Under the pieces are notes generated by a model. It saw nothing but the letters and a program-made list of their open reading frames with translations, was not told the DNA's origin and made no database searches. DNA of 64,000 bases from an uncultured Mycoplasmatota bacterium (GTDB lineage Bacteria; Bacillota_I; Bacilli_A; RF39; UBA660), in the NCBI GenBank assembly GCA_900552495.1, contig URZY01000001.1:62001-126000 (forward strand), read 5' to 3'. This document shows, in pieces, positions 51,152 to 59,273 of the stretch. The position numbers were made by a program, and so were the translations under genes. Position 1 is the stretch's first letter, and every line of letters begins with the position of its first letter.

Positions 51152-52734
51152 ATTATTTAGAGAGTTTAAATAAGATTTATAATGTTGGTATTTATATAAG
51201 ATTATCTAGAGAAGATGATGAGAAGATTTATGAAAGTGAAAGCATTACTAATCAAAAGAGTTTATTACTTCAGTATGTTAAAGAAAATAATTTAAGAGTT
51301 TTTGATATATATGTTGATGATGGTTATTCAGGTACAAATTTTGATAGACCTGGTTTTAAAAGATTAATTAATGATATTGAATCTAAAAAGATTAATATGG
51401 TTATTACCAAAGATATGTCTAGGTTAGGCAGAGATTATATTGGTACTGGTAATTTAATTGAAAAGTATTTTCCAGAACATAATGTTAGATATATTGCTGT
51501 TACTGATAATATTGATACTTACTTAGATAATTCCAATAATGATATAGCACCGTTTAAAGCAATAATGAATGATATGTATGCTAAAGATATATCTAAAAAA
51601 ATAAAATCTAGTTTAAGAGCAAAACAAAAAGAAGGTAAATGGGTTGGGGGAAGATGTCCTTTTGGATATATGCAAGAGCCTAATGATAAAAATCATTTAG
51701 TTATTAACGAAGAACAAGCTATTATTGTTAGAAGAATATATGATATGTGTTTAGAAGGATTATCTTTTTTTAAGATAGCTAAAAAATTAACTGATGAAAG
51801 AGTTAAGACTCCTGCACAATATTATAGTTTTGAATGGAAGAGTAATTATAATTTAAAGTTAGGTGAATGGCATTCTAAATCAATAAGAGATATTTTAACT
51901 AATCAAATTTATACTGGCGATTTAGTACAAAATAGAAGAAGTAAAGTTAATTATAAAGTTAAAAAAGTCGTTAGAAATAATCCTAAAGATTATATTATAG
52001 TTGAAGGAACACATGAACCTATTATTGATAAAGAAATTTTTTATGAAGTTCAAAAGAGAATACCAAAGAATGTAGGTAGAAATGAAAAGAAAGAAGTTCA
52101 TTTATTAGATGGATTAATGTATTGTGGAGATTGTGGCCATAGAATATCAGTTCAACCAAGAAGAAAAAAAGATAATAGATGTTATACAATATGTAATTAT
52201 TATAGAACTTATATAAGACAGAAATTTTGTACATTACATTGTAATAACTATGATGTTTTAGAGCAAGTTGTATTAGATACTTTAAGAAGTTATTGTCTTA
52301 AATATTTAGATAGTAAGAAAGTAAAAGAAAGAGTATTAAGTAACTTAAATGATAATGAAGTAGATAATAGTCTAAAAGAAATTAAACTACTTGAGCAAGA
52401 AATAAATCGTATTAATGAAAATTTAGATAGTATTTATTTAGATAAGCTTAATAAGGTGATTAGTGAAGAACAGTTTAATAGAGTAAAGATAAAATTAGAA
52501 AATGAACTAAAGATTAAGCAAGATAAGCTAATGAAATTGATTGATTGTAGTAATGATACTTTTAATAAAGAAGAACAAAATAAAATGATTGAAAAGTATA
52601 TTAATAAATTTTTATCTATGAAAAATCCTAGTAGAGAACTTGTTATTAACCTTATTGATAGATTAGATATTTATGAAGATAAAAAACTTGATATTAAATT
52701 TACTTTTAATGTTGAAACAAGAACAAATGTTTGA
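51148..52734 (+). CDS. Large serine recombinase
   Basis: 528 aa. The resolvase catalytic domain covers about 12-150: nucleophile Ser20 in YIRLSRED, then DGYSGTNFDRPGF and TKDMSRLGRDYIGTG. A recombinase domain follows (APFKAIMNDMYAKDISKKIKS, GKWVGGRCPFGY). A zinc ribbon has CGDCGHR and a later Cys pair in FCTLHC, and a coiled coil (EIKLLEQEINRINENLDSIY) ends it. Such enzymes join attP and attB directionally; SpoIVCA of skin is of this class. The TTG start has GGAGG 7 nt upstream. It is the obvious candidate for moving this element. Confidence 0.96.
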   Translation: MNYLESLNKIYNVGIYIRLSREDDEKIYESESITNQKSLLLQYVKENNLRVFDIYVDDGYSGTNFDRPGFKRLINDIESKKINMVITKDMSRLGRDYIGTGNLIEKYFPEHNVRYIAVTDNIDTYLDNSNNDIAPFKAIMNDMYAKDISKKIKSSLRAKQKEGKWVGGRCPFGYMQEPNDKNHLVINEEQAIIVRRIYDMCLEGLSFFKIAKKLTDERVKTPAQYYSFEWKSNYNLKLGEWHSKSIRDILTNQIYTGDLVQNRRSKVNYKVKKVVRNNPKDYIIVEGTHEPIIDKEIFYEVQKRIPKNVGRNEKKEVHLLDGLMYCGDCGHRISVQPRRKKDNRCYTICNYYRTYIRQKFCTLHCNNYDVLEQVVLDTLRSYCLKYLDSKKVKERVLSNLNDNEVDNSLKEIKLLEQEINRINENLDSIYLDKLNKVISEEQFNRVKIKLENELKIKQDKLMKLIDCSNDTFNKEEQNKMIEKYINKFLSMKNPSRELVINLIDRLDIYEDKKLDIKFTFNVETRTNV

Positions 52735-52781
52735 TATAATATGTTTTGTAAATTGTTAAATAAAAGGGAGGCTTGGTACAT

Positions 52782-53639
52782 ATGAAAGAAGCACAAATGC
52801 ATTTAATAAATAAGATGTTTAATGATAAGACTATTAGAACAGTTTGGAGCAAAGATGAAGAAAAATATTATATAAGTGTTGTTGATATAGTCGAAGCATT
52901 GACTGATAGTGTAGATCCGGCTAGTTATTGGAGAAAACTGAAACAAAGACTAAAACAAGAGGGAAATGAAACCGTGACAAATTGTCACAGGTTGAAATTA
53001 AAAGCACGTGATGGTAAATATCGCATGACGGATGTTGTCGATATAGAAGGAATGTTTAGAATTGTTGAGTCTATTCCAAGTAAGAAAGCTGAACCTATGA
53101 AATTATGGCTAGCTAGATTAGGTAAAGAAAGAATTGATGAAGTATTTGACCCCTCAATAACTGTTCAAAGAGCAATTGATACTTATCGTGCTAAAGGATA
53201 TGATGAAGATTGGATCATCAAAAGAATCAAAGGTATTCAAGATAGAAAGAAATTAACTGATGTATGGAATAGTAATGGAGTAACTGAAGAAGTTGAATAT
53301 GCAATACTTACTAATGAAATATATAAAGAGTGGTCTGGATTTACTGCTAAACAATATAAACAACATAAAGGACTTAGAAAAGAATCTTTAAGGGATAATA
53401 TGACTGATATTGAAGTTGCATTAGCGGACTTGGGTGAAATAGCAACAAGAGAACTTGCTAAGAAACATAGACCATTGGGATTAGAACAAAATAAGAAAGT
53501 TGCTAAACTAGGTGGACGTACTGCAAAAGTTGCTAGAGATGAACTAGAAAAAAATCTAGGTGAAAATGTAGTTAGTAAAGATAATGCTTTATCATATAAA
53601 TATGTTGAAGATGATTTGATGATAGAAAATAAAGAATAA
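52782..53639 (+). CDS. BRO-N family antirepressor-like protein
   Basis: 285 aa. The N-terminal BRO-N-like domain includes KTIRTVWSKDEEKYYISVVDIVEALTDSVDPASYWRKLKQRL and YRMTDVVDIEGMFRIVESIPSKKAEPMKLWLARLGKERI. This is the form found in bacterial and phage Bro-N proteins. A helical C-terminus follows (YRAKGYDEDWIIKRIKGIQDRKKLTDVW, later EIATRELAKKH). The gene has GGGAGG 10 nt before the ATG and lies 47 nt after the recombinase. Such proteins are DNA-binding regulators or antirepressors on mobile elements; the target is unknown. Confidence 0.85.
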   Translation: MKEAQMHLINKMFNDKTIRTVWSKDEEKYYISVVDIVEALTDSVDPASYWRKLKQRLKQEGNETVTNCHRLKLKARDGKYRMTDVVDIEGMFRIVESIPSKKAEPMKLWLARLGKERIDEVFDPSITVQRAIDTYRAKGYDEDWIIKRIKGIQDRKKLTDVWNSNGVTEEVEYAILTNEIYKEWSGFTAKQYKQHKGLRKESLRDNMTDIEVALADLGEIATRELAKKHRPLGLEQNKKVAKLGGRTAKVARDELEKNLGENVVSKDNALSYKYVEDDLMIENKE

Positions 53640-53671
53640 GTGATATAATAAATATTTGAAGAAGGTGAAGT

Positions 53672-54967
53672 ATGAAAATAGGATTTACTACAGATACTAA
53701 TTTTTTTGGTTTAAAAAATCAAGATAGTTATAAAAAAACAACTTTTTTAGATGAAATGGATTATTTTATTGATTATATTTTTTCATTAAATGAAACCAAA
53801 CCAAAATATGAATTAGAATATTGTGTTCCTGATTTAGTGTTTGAAGAATTGTATAATCAAAAGAAGGCTTCTTTTAAAAATAGTTACGATGCATTTGAAA
53901 AAAAGTATAACTTATTAAGTTATGGTTTGTTGGGTGATTTACCTAAGTTTAATCTTGATGAAGTATTATTAAAAGAAATGAATGAATATAAAGAAAAAGT
54001 CATTACTTTAACTAGTGATTATAATCAAGATTTATTTTTAGAAATAATAAAAGATTCTTTAGAGAAAAATCCACCATTTGATAAAAATTTACCTAATACT
54101 GGTTTTAAAGATTCTTTAATTTGGAAAACAATAGTATATAGTGAATATATTAATAAGTATGACGAATTTTATTTGTTTTCTGGAGATAAAATTTTTAAAG
54201 ATAATGAAGAGTTTTTAACGGCTGAATTTAGTAAACATCACCCAAATGTAAACTTATTTATTGTTTTTTTAGAGCCAAATGGTAATCAACGACAAAATGC
54301 CTTTAATGCTATTATTGAAAAATACAAATTATATAAGACAGATGTTGTTAAATTGTATAATAGTAATGTAATATTAAAGTATATAAAGAGTTTAATATTA
54401 CCTGCTAATGTTGATTCATCTTATTATATGGGAAATGGTATCGAAGTTAATCTAGAAGATGTTTTATTTAAAGATTTTGATGAGACTGATTTTTATATAG
54501 ATAAAGTGATAAAAGAAGGAAATGGGTACAATGTTGATATAGTCTTTAGAACTAAAAAATATATTACAGATATAATTATAGAAGAAAATGAAAAAAAATA
54601 TTTACTAGGTAATGTAAGATTACAATTGAATGAAACAAAAAACAGTTATACTTGTAAAAGTAGTGAAATTTATGGAGTGGATTTCGATTTAGGTGTTGTT
54701 GATTTGCTTAGAGGATTTACTATAAAAGGTGTAGGGAACTTGGCATCTGAAATATCAAAGATTGTGAATGAAAATTATAGAATTAATATGGAGTGTTTAC
54801 AACCTTTAAAAGAATTACAAGAAACAATAAAAAAGATTACAGAGCCAATTCAAAATACACAAAAAATGTATGAGGCTTTAAATCTTTTAAAAGACATAAA
54901 AATTGCAAGTCCTATTGATAGTATGAAACCAATAGGCAATGCTTTTAATAATGAAAATAAAATATAA
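53672..54967 (+). CDS. PIN-domain protein at the right end of the element
   Basis: 431 aa. The first 175 residues have the acidic pattern of a PIN/DUF4935-type nuclease: Asp8 in TTDTNFF, a Glu in PDLVFEELYNQKK, an Asp in GFKDSLIWKTIV and an Asp in FYLFSGDKIFKDN. The remaining 250 residues are strand-rich and then helical (LQETIKKITEPIQNTQK), with no match recognised. Ribosome site GAAGGTGA. The stop lies 24 nt before the right junction. PIN nucleases on mobile elements often act in defence or as toxins, but no antitoxin is visible. Confidence 0.75.
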   Translation: MKIGFTTDTNFFGLKNQDSYKKTTFLDEMDYFIDYIFSLNETKPKYELEYCVPDLVFEELYNQKKASFKNSYDAFEKKYNLLSYGLLGDLPKFNLDEVLLKEMNEYKEKVITLTSDYNQDLFLEIIKDSLEKNPPFDKNLPNTGFKDSLIWKTIVYSEYINKYDEFYLFSGDKIFKDNEEFLTAEFSKHHPNVNLFIVFLEPNGNQRQNAFNAIIEKYKLYKTDVVKLYNSNVILKYIKSLILPANVDSSYYMGNGIEVNLEDVLFKDFDETDFYIDKVIKEGNGYNVDIVFRTKKYITDIIIEENEKKYLLGNVRLQLNETKNSYTCKSSEIYGVDFDLGVVDLLRGFTIKGVGNLASEISKIVNENYRINMECLQPLKELQETIKKITEPIQNTQKMYEALNLLKDIKIASPIDSMKPIGNAFNNENKI

Positions 54968-54974
54968 CAAAAAG

Positions 54975-55003
54975 GGTCAAGGACATACTTGTCCAATTCA
55001 TAC
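54975..55003 (+). other. Right attachment junction (attR)
   Basis: GTCC core at 54991-54994. The left flank GTCAAGGACATACTT belongs to the element, and the right flank AATTCATAC to the coat gene. Confidence 0.7.
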
Positions 55004-55115
55004 AAGAATAATTAACCACCATGTTTATAAACATACTTATAGACCAGTATTTACTTGTAGTGAAGAAAATACTGTAAGTAATATTCAATGTGGTTCTTGT
55101 TGTCAATTTAGATAA
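54991..55115 (+). pseudogene. 3' segment of the split CotD-like spore coat gene
   Basis: No start codon or ribosome site of its own. The frame in phase with the 5' segment reads CPIHTRIINHHVYKHTYRP and then a Cys-containing tail ending SNIQCGSCCQFR. HT-x3-NH-x4-H and SN...CC match the C-terminal half of CotD-type coat proteins (B. subtilis: HTTNVNHQHFQH and SNVDP...CC). The coding sequence is intact up to TAA and is followed by a terminator, as expected for a gene that is still used after rejoining. Confidence 0.85.
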
Positions 55116-55126
55116 GTAAGATTTAG

Positions 55127-55147
55127 AGGGTGATTTTTCATCCTTTT
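55127..55147 (+). terminator. Terminator of the coat gene
   Basis: AGGGTGA/TCATCCT, seven pairs with one G-U, loop TTTT, T tail. Confidence 0.75.
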
Positions 55148-55220
55148 TATTTTGTTAAATTTTTAATAATATTAGAGTTTGCATTTAAAAAATGTTATAC
55201 TATGTAGTAGGTGAAGTGTA

Positions 55221-56351
55221 ATGGATGTTTTAACTATATTTTATGATAATATCCTAAAAGAGGCTGCTCAAGGCCGGATTAATAGTTTTTTCTATTATAA
55301 TATTGTTTTTAATACAATTTTAGATGATGATGGAATTAGATATGATGCAAGTGTTGATTTAAAAGACTTAATGATTCCAACTTTACATATAAAGAACAAA
55401 GCAGAATTTGATGAACTATTAGTTAATTATGTAGATAAATGTTTGGACTTTTATGATAATAGTAATTTTTCAGAAGAAGTTGTTTCTGGAGAGATGTATG
55501 ACGAAGTAGATAGAATATCAAAAGAGAAGACAATATTAGCTTTTTTATTTGCTAATGCTACAATTGAGGATTTTTCAGATCCTAGTAGGTTTCTACGAAG
55601 AAGAATTGATTTCTTTGATGCTACTAAACCCTGCAAATATGATTTGGGACAATCTAGTATACTAGATTGCAATCTTCAGGTTGAAGTTTGCAAGGATAAG
55701 TTAAATAATGAAACTCCTTATCAATTTGTAGTTCGTTGTATTTCGGATACTGGTGAAGAATATGAATTACCAAGATTAAAATTTGGTGTTTCTGATAATA
55801 AAGCGTATGTTTATGCTATTCAGAATTATAATAAGCAAGAAAGTACTTTTTCAAAAAAAATAAATAGAAAGTTGTATAAAGTTGGAGAAGGTTTTTCAAA
55901 GGAGAAAGATAATTTTGATATTTATGAAGAAGGAAATTTAAATGATATATCACCAAGTTTTTTATTAGTAGCTAATCTTTTTACTTCATATATGGATAAG
56001 ATGGAAATAGATGATTTTGTTATCTCTCCTATTTTGTTAGAAAGATGGAATTCGAAGGTTATGTCTAATGAATTTAAAAGTAAGAGAGGTAAGAAACCTT
56101 ATGCGGAATCATATGAAGAGCAATTACGAATACAGTCAAATTTAACCGAAAAATTTTTAAGAACTTTTTTAAGATTAAATCATCATTGTGATAATTTATC
56201 GGTTACTGCTTATCCAGCGGAGCAGGGATTTGATTTATGTCTTACTAATGATGGTATTATTCGTGGAAATAATAGTTTATTGAATGAGACAGCTAATATG
56301 ATGAGTGAGGCTCAAAAGATTGGTAGTGCTGAAAATGGGTTACATAAATAA
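55221..56351 (+). CDS. Protein of unknown function (376 aa)
   Basis: Not recognised. A soluble, acidic protein without signal or membrane segments. Helical N-terminal part (NILKEAAQGRINSFFYYNIVFNTIL, EFDELLVNYVDKCLDFYD), a central segment LRRRIDFFDATKPCKYDLG, and strand-rich sequence with FVVRCISDTGEEYELPRLKFGV. The C-terminal helix has EEQLRIQSNLTEKFLRTFLRL. AGGTGA precedes the start. It lies outside the element, between the coat terminator and the ASCH gene. Base use is like the chromosome around it. Confidence 0.6.
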   Translation: MDVLTIFYDNILKEAAQGRINSFFYYNIVFNTILDDDGIRYDASVDLKDLMIPTLHIKNKAEFDELLVNYVDKCLDFYDNSNFSEEVVSGEMYDEVDRISKEKTILAFLFANATIEDFSDPSRFLRRRIDFFDATKPCKYDLGQSSILDCNLQVEVCKDKLNNETPYQFVVRCISDTGEEYELPRLKFGVSDNKAYVYAIQNYNKQESTFSKKINRKLYKVGEGFSKEKDNFDIYEEGNLNDISPSFLLVANLFTSYMDKMEIDDFVISPILLERWNSKVMSNEFKSKRGKKPYAESYEEQLRIQSNLTEKFLRTFLRLNHHCDNLSVTAYPAEQGFDLCLTNDGIIRGNNSLLNETANMMSEAQKIGSAENGLHK

Positions 56352-56398
56352 AAGGAAATTATGAAAAATAGTTAGTACATGCATTGGAGATGAGATTT

Positions 56399-56734
56399 AT
56401 GGTGTTTGAATCAAGATTACATGATGAGCCATTTAAACTTATAAAATTAGGATCTAAGACAATAGAACTTAGAGTTTATGATGAAAAAAGGCGAGAAATG
56501 CAAGTTGGTGATTATTTGTACTTTACTAATCGAGTGACTGGGGAAAAAATAAAAACAAAAATTGTTGCTTTACATATTTATAAATCTTTTGATGAATTAT
56601 ACCATGATTATGATAAAGTTTCTTTAGGATATAGAATAGATGAAGCAGCAGATCCCAAAGATATGGAGGTTTATTATCCAAGAGACGAACAAGAAAAGTA
56701 TGGGGTTGTAGGAATTGAAATTGAACTTTTATAG
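56399..56734 (+). CDS. ASCH-domain protein
   Basis: 111 aa PUA-like ASCH fold. The family pattern is RLHDEPFKLIKLGSKTIELRVYDEKRREMQVGDYLYFTNR, where K-T-I-E-x-R-x-x-D-E-K-R is the conserved core, and YPRDEQEKYGVVGIEIEL closes it. ASCH proteins bind RNA or act on modified nucleosides; some hydrolyse N4-acetylcytidine. The ATG at 56399 with GGAG 9 nt upstream is chosen, but starts at 56384 or 56390 are possible. It stands alone. Confidence 0.85.
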   Translation: MVFESRLHDEPFKLIKLGSKTIELRVYDEKRREMQVGDYLYFTNRVTGEKIKTKIVALHIYKSFDELYHDYDKVSLGYRIDEAADPKDMEVYYPRDEQEKYGVVGIEIELL

Positions 56735-56831
56735 TGTAAAGTAATTTTGTAAATAAAAGTGTCTAATTGTGTCATGTTTGTTGATTATTTTTATAGGGTG
56801 TTTTATCCTAATAATAGGGAGTGTGATACGA

Positions 56832-57041
56832 ATGATTTATCCTTCTATCGACAAATTACTTAATATAGTTGATTCTAAATATGAATTAGTTCATATTTCT
56901 GCTAGAAGAAGTAAAGAAATGGCAAAAGATGGATATCTACAGATGCCTGAATCCGAGTATAAATGTAAAAAGAATATAGGAAGGGCTCTTGAGGAAGTCT
57001 CAGAAGGCTTAATCAAGGTAACAAAAAAAGGGGAGAAGTAA
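56832..57041 (+). CDS. rpoZ: RNA polymerase omega subunit
   Basis: 69 aa. IYPSIDKLLNIVDSKYELVHISARRSKEM and NIGRALEEVSEGLIKV carry the omega signature; omega helps assemble and stabilise RNA polymerase. The ATG at 56832 with GGGAG upstream is chosen, because the frame extension to 56769 is a hydrophobic run foreign to the family. gmk, the usual neighbour, is absent. A strong terminator follows. Confidence 0.93.
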   Translation: MIYPSIDKLLNIVDSKYELVHISARRSKEMAKDGYLQMPESEYKCKKNIGRALEEVSEGLIKVTKKGEK

Positions 57042-57053
57042 TCTCCTTTTTTT
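57024..57053 (+). terminator. Terminator of rpoZ
   Basis: GGAGA/TCTCC stem extended by A/T pairs, 5-nt loop, seven T residues. It overlaps the end of the gene. Confidence 0.88.
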
Positions 57054-57092
57054 AATTCCTTTTTTTTGATATACTTTAAGTAGGTGATGATT

Positions 57093-57839
57093 TTGAAAAT
57101 AGAGAGATATAAAAAGACAACTAAAGGTCGATATAAGATTTATTTAGATGATGGTAGAGAGTTATTGTTATATGAGGATGTTATTCTGAAATTTGAACTT
57201 TTATTAAAGAAAGAGTTAACTGATGAGGAGCTGTTGGTTATTGAGATGGCTAATCAAGAATGTGATGTTTATCAAGTGGCGCTTGCGAGTATAAGTAGTC
57301 GGTTTAAAAGTATTTATGATACAAGGCTTTTCTTAATAAAAAAGGAATATCCAGAAGAAATGATTGATAAAGCAATTACTAAATTAGTAAAGCAAGGTTA
57401 TTTAAATGATCAAAGTTTTGCTAAGAGTTATATAAACAATCAGATTATTGCGACAAATAAAGGACCTTATAAAATTAAAAAGGAGCTTTTGGAACATAGG
57501 GTTGCTAGTGATATTATTGATACTGAATTGCGTGGTTTTGATATAGATACACAACTTGAAAAAGTTAATAAGGTGGCAACAAGATTATTTAACTCCAATA
57601 GGAGCCGTGGAGGGATAATTTTAAAGAAGAAAATTGAGAATGATTTACTAAATTTAGGATATGAGTTAAATATTGTTACTAAGGTTATTGAAAAATTTGA
57701 TTTTTCTAATAACAAAGATATCGCTAATAAAGAATATGAAAAGTTACGTAAAAGATTAAGTAGAAAGTATGAAGGAAAGGAACTTGAATATAAAATAAAA
57801 GAAAAATTATATCAGAAAGGACTTTATTATGAAAATTAA
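57093..57839 (+). CDS. recX: Regulatory protein RecX
   Basis: 248 aa. RecX limits RecA filament growth. It is made of three-helix repeats, for example ALASISSRFKSIYDTRLFLIKKEYPEEMIDKAITKLVKQGYLNDQSFAKSYI and GPYKIKKELLEHRVASDIID. The N-terminal KIERYKKTTKGRYKIYLDDGRELLLYEDV is typical of the Bacillota form. The TTG at 57093 with AGGTGATG at good spacing is preferred over GTG/ATG inside that site. It is far from recA. Its end overlaps the next gene by 11 nt. Confidence 0.93.
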   Translation: MKIERYKKTTKGRYKIYLDDGRELLLYEDVILKFELLLKKELTDEELLVIEMANQECDVYQVALASISSRFKSIYDTRLFLIKKEYPEEMIDKAITKLVKQGYLNDQSFAKSYINNQIIATNKGPYKIKKELLEHRVASDIIDTELRGFDIDTQLEKVNKVATRLFNSNRSRGGIILKKKIENDLLNLGYELNIVTKVIEKFDFSNNKDIANKEYEKLRKRLSRKYEGKELEYKIKEKLYQKGLYYEN

Positions 57840-59262
57840 GAAGTTTATAAAAAAGCATAAATATGTTTTAAGTTTTTGCTTATTACTGGTTTGTTTTTCT
57901 TTATTTATGAGTCTCCTGTTTCATAAAGAAAGTGACTATTTCTGGCATGTTAAAGCAGGGGAAGTGATGTTTTTAAATAAAAATATTCTAACAAAAGATG
58001 TTTTTTCTTGGTTTTTAAAAGGTAGTTATTGGATGTCTCATGAATGGGCTTTTGATATGTTAATATTTTTATTGCTGAATATATTTGGAAAGGTACATTT
58101 ATTTATATATACTTTTGTAGCGACTTTGGGACTCCTTTTAATTTTGTTTTTTACTAATAAAAAAGATTATTTAAAAAATACTATTTTTAGTATGTTATGG
58201 CTAGTTGGCTTTTTAATATTTTGTGTTTATATGCAGGCGAGACCTCATTTACTTAGCTTTAGTTTTCTGGCTTTGACGATTTATTTTTTATATGATTTAT
58301 ATAAAAATGCAGAATCTAGAAAAATTTTTTGGTTACCACTTGTTAGTTTGTTTTGGGCAAACTTCCATGGTGGTTCTAGCAATTTAAGTTATTTATTTTG
58401 TTTTATATTTGTTGTAGTGGGAGCTTTTAAGTTTGATTTTACGAAAATTTGGGCTAAAAGAATAAGTAAGAAACAAGTAAAGAAATATTTAATTGTTGCT
58501 TTTTTATGCATAATAGCCATTTGTTTTAATCCACATGGTGTTAGGATGTTAGTGTATCCATATATTAATATTTTTGATACTGTAATGATTAATTTTATTA
58601 GTGAATGGCAACCAACTGTATTAAGTAATCCAAGTCATTATCCTTATTTTGCTTTTATTATAATTATTATGTTGGTGATGTTGTTTAGTAAGAAAAAAAT
58701 AGAGTTTATAGATTTCTGCTTGTTTGGAGTTTCGGTAGTTTTGGGGTTAAAGAGTATAAGATTTTGGGGATATACTTATCTTATTATGAGTTATGTCATA
58801 TTTAAGTATATAGAAAGTCGAAAAGTAGATAAGGGAACATGTGGATGTTTATTACTTCTTAGTGCTATATTTTTTGGAATATTTATTACTAATAGATCTA
58901 CACTTATTCAAGAATATGATAAAAGGGTATTAAGTAAAGAGTTAATTAGTACCATTAAAAAAGAAAATCCAAGTCGATTATATAATATGTATGATTATGG
59001 AGGAGAACTTATTTATAATGATATTTTTGTGTTCGTTGATGGTAGAGCAGATTTGTATTCTAGAAATAATTTAAAAGATTATAGCGATATTTCTTTGTTA
59101 CAAGGTGATTACATTAAGACTATCGATAAATATAATTTTGATTATTTTTTAGTAGATAGTAAATATCCTATTGCAACTTATTTAAGTTATAGTGATGAAT
59201 ATACGGAAATTTATAGGGAGAAAAGTATTATTTTATATAAAAAAGATTTGACTGATAATTAG
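57829..59262 (+). CDS. Polytopic membrane protein (GT-C glycosyltransferase-like)
   Basis: 477 aa with about nine to eleven membrane helices and a C-terminal soluble domain of about 110 residues. The first outer loop has SDYFWHVKAGEVMFLNKNILTKDVFSWFLKGSYWMSHEWAFD, where the Asp and His-Glu-Trp recall the acidic loop of GT-C or ArnT/PMT-like transferases. A second motif is QARPHLLSF, then NFHGGSS. The C-terminal YNMYDYGGELIYNDIFVFVDGRADLY is typical of related uncharacterised membrane proteins. It overlaps recX. The substrate is unknown. Confidence 0.7.
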   Translation: MKIKKFIKKHKYVLSFCLLLVCFSLFMSLLFHKESDYFWHVKAGEVMFLNKNILTKDVFSWFLKGSYWMSHEWAFDMLIFLLLNIFGKVHLFIYTFVATLGLLLILFFTNKKDYLKNTIFSMLWLVGFLIFCVYMQARPHLLSFSFLALTIYFLYDLYKNAESRKIFWLPLVSLFWANFHGGSSNLSYLFCFIFVVVGAFKFDFTKIWAKRISKKQVKKYLIVAFLCIIAICFNPHGVRMLVYPYINIFDTVMINFISEWQPTVLSNPSHYPYFAFIIIIMLVMLFSKKKIEFIDFCLFGVSVVLGLKSIRFWGYTYLIMSYVIFKYIESRKVDKGTCGCLLLLSAIFFGIFITNRSTLIQEYDKRVLSKELISTIKKENPSRLYNMYDYGGELIYNDIFVFVDGRADLYSRNNLKDYSDISLLQGDYIKTIDKYNFDYFLVDSKYPIATYLSYSDEYTEIYREKSIILYKKDLTDN

Positions 59263-59273
59263 TCAAATCTTTT
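59241..59273. terminator. Bidirectional terminator between convergent genes
   Basis: AAAAGATTTGACT/AGTCAAATCTTTT, 13 pairs, 7-nt loop containing the plus-strand stop codon. Confidence 0.9.

Larger units (their letters stand above)
48527..54994 (+). mobile_element. 6.46-kb serine-recombinase element splitting the coat gene (skin-like)
   Basis: The boundaries are the two in-phase GTCC copies. Contents in order: zinc-ribbon protein, coupled 430-aa unknown, 446-nt non-coding stretch, 56-aa protein, large serine recombinase, BRO-N protein and PIN-domain protein, all on the coat gene's strand. There are no transposase, terminal long repeats or phage structural genes. An integrated element with its own recombinase that interrupts a sporulation gene without loss of coding sequence matches the design of the B. 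subtilis skin element in sigK. Whether it is excised in development is untested. Confidence 0.8.

Noticed and set aside
48520..54981. Alternative recombination core CAAG, present at 48520-48523 and 54978-54981 and also in frame
   Set aside because: Joining there gives VPQGHTCPIHT, two residues longer than the coat family's VPxxxP-xHT spacing, and it is not the centre of the ACATA/TATGT dyad. GTCC fits both tests.
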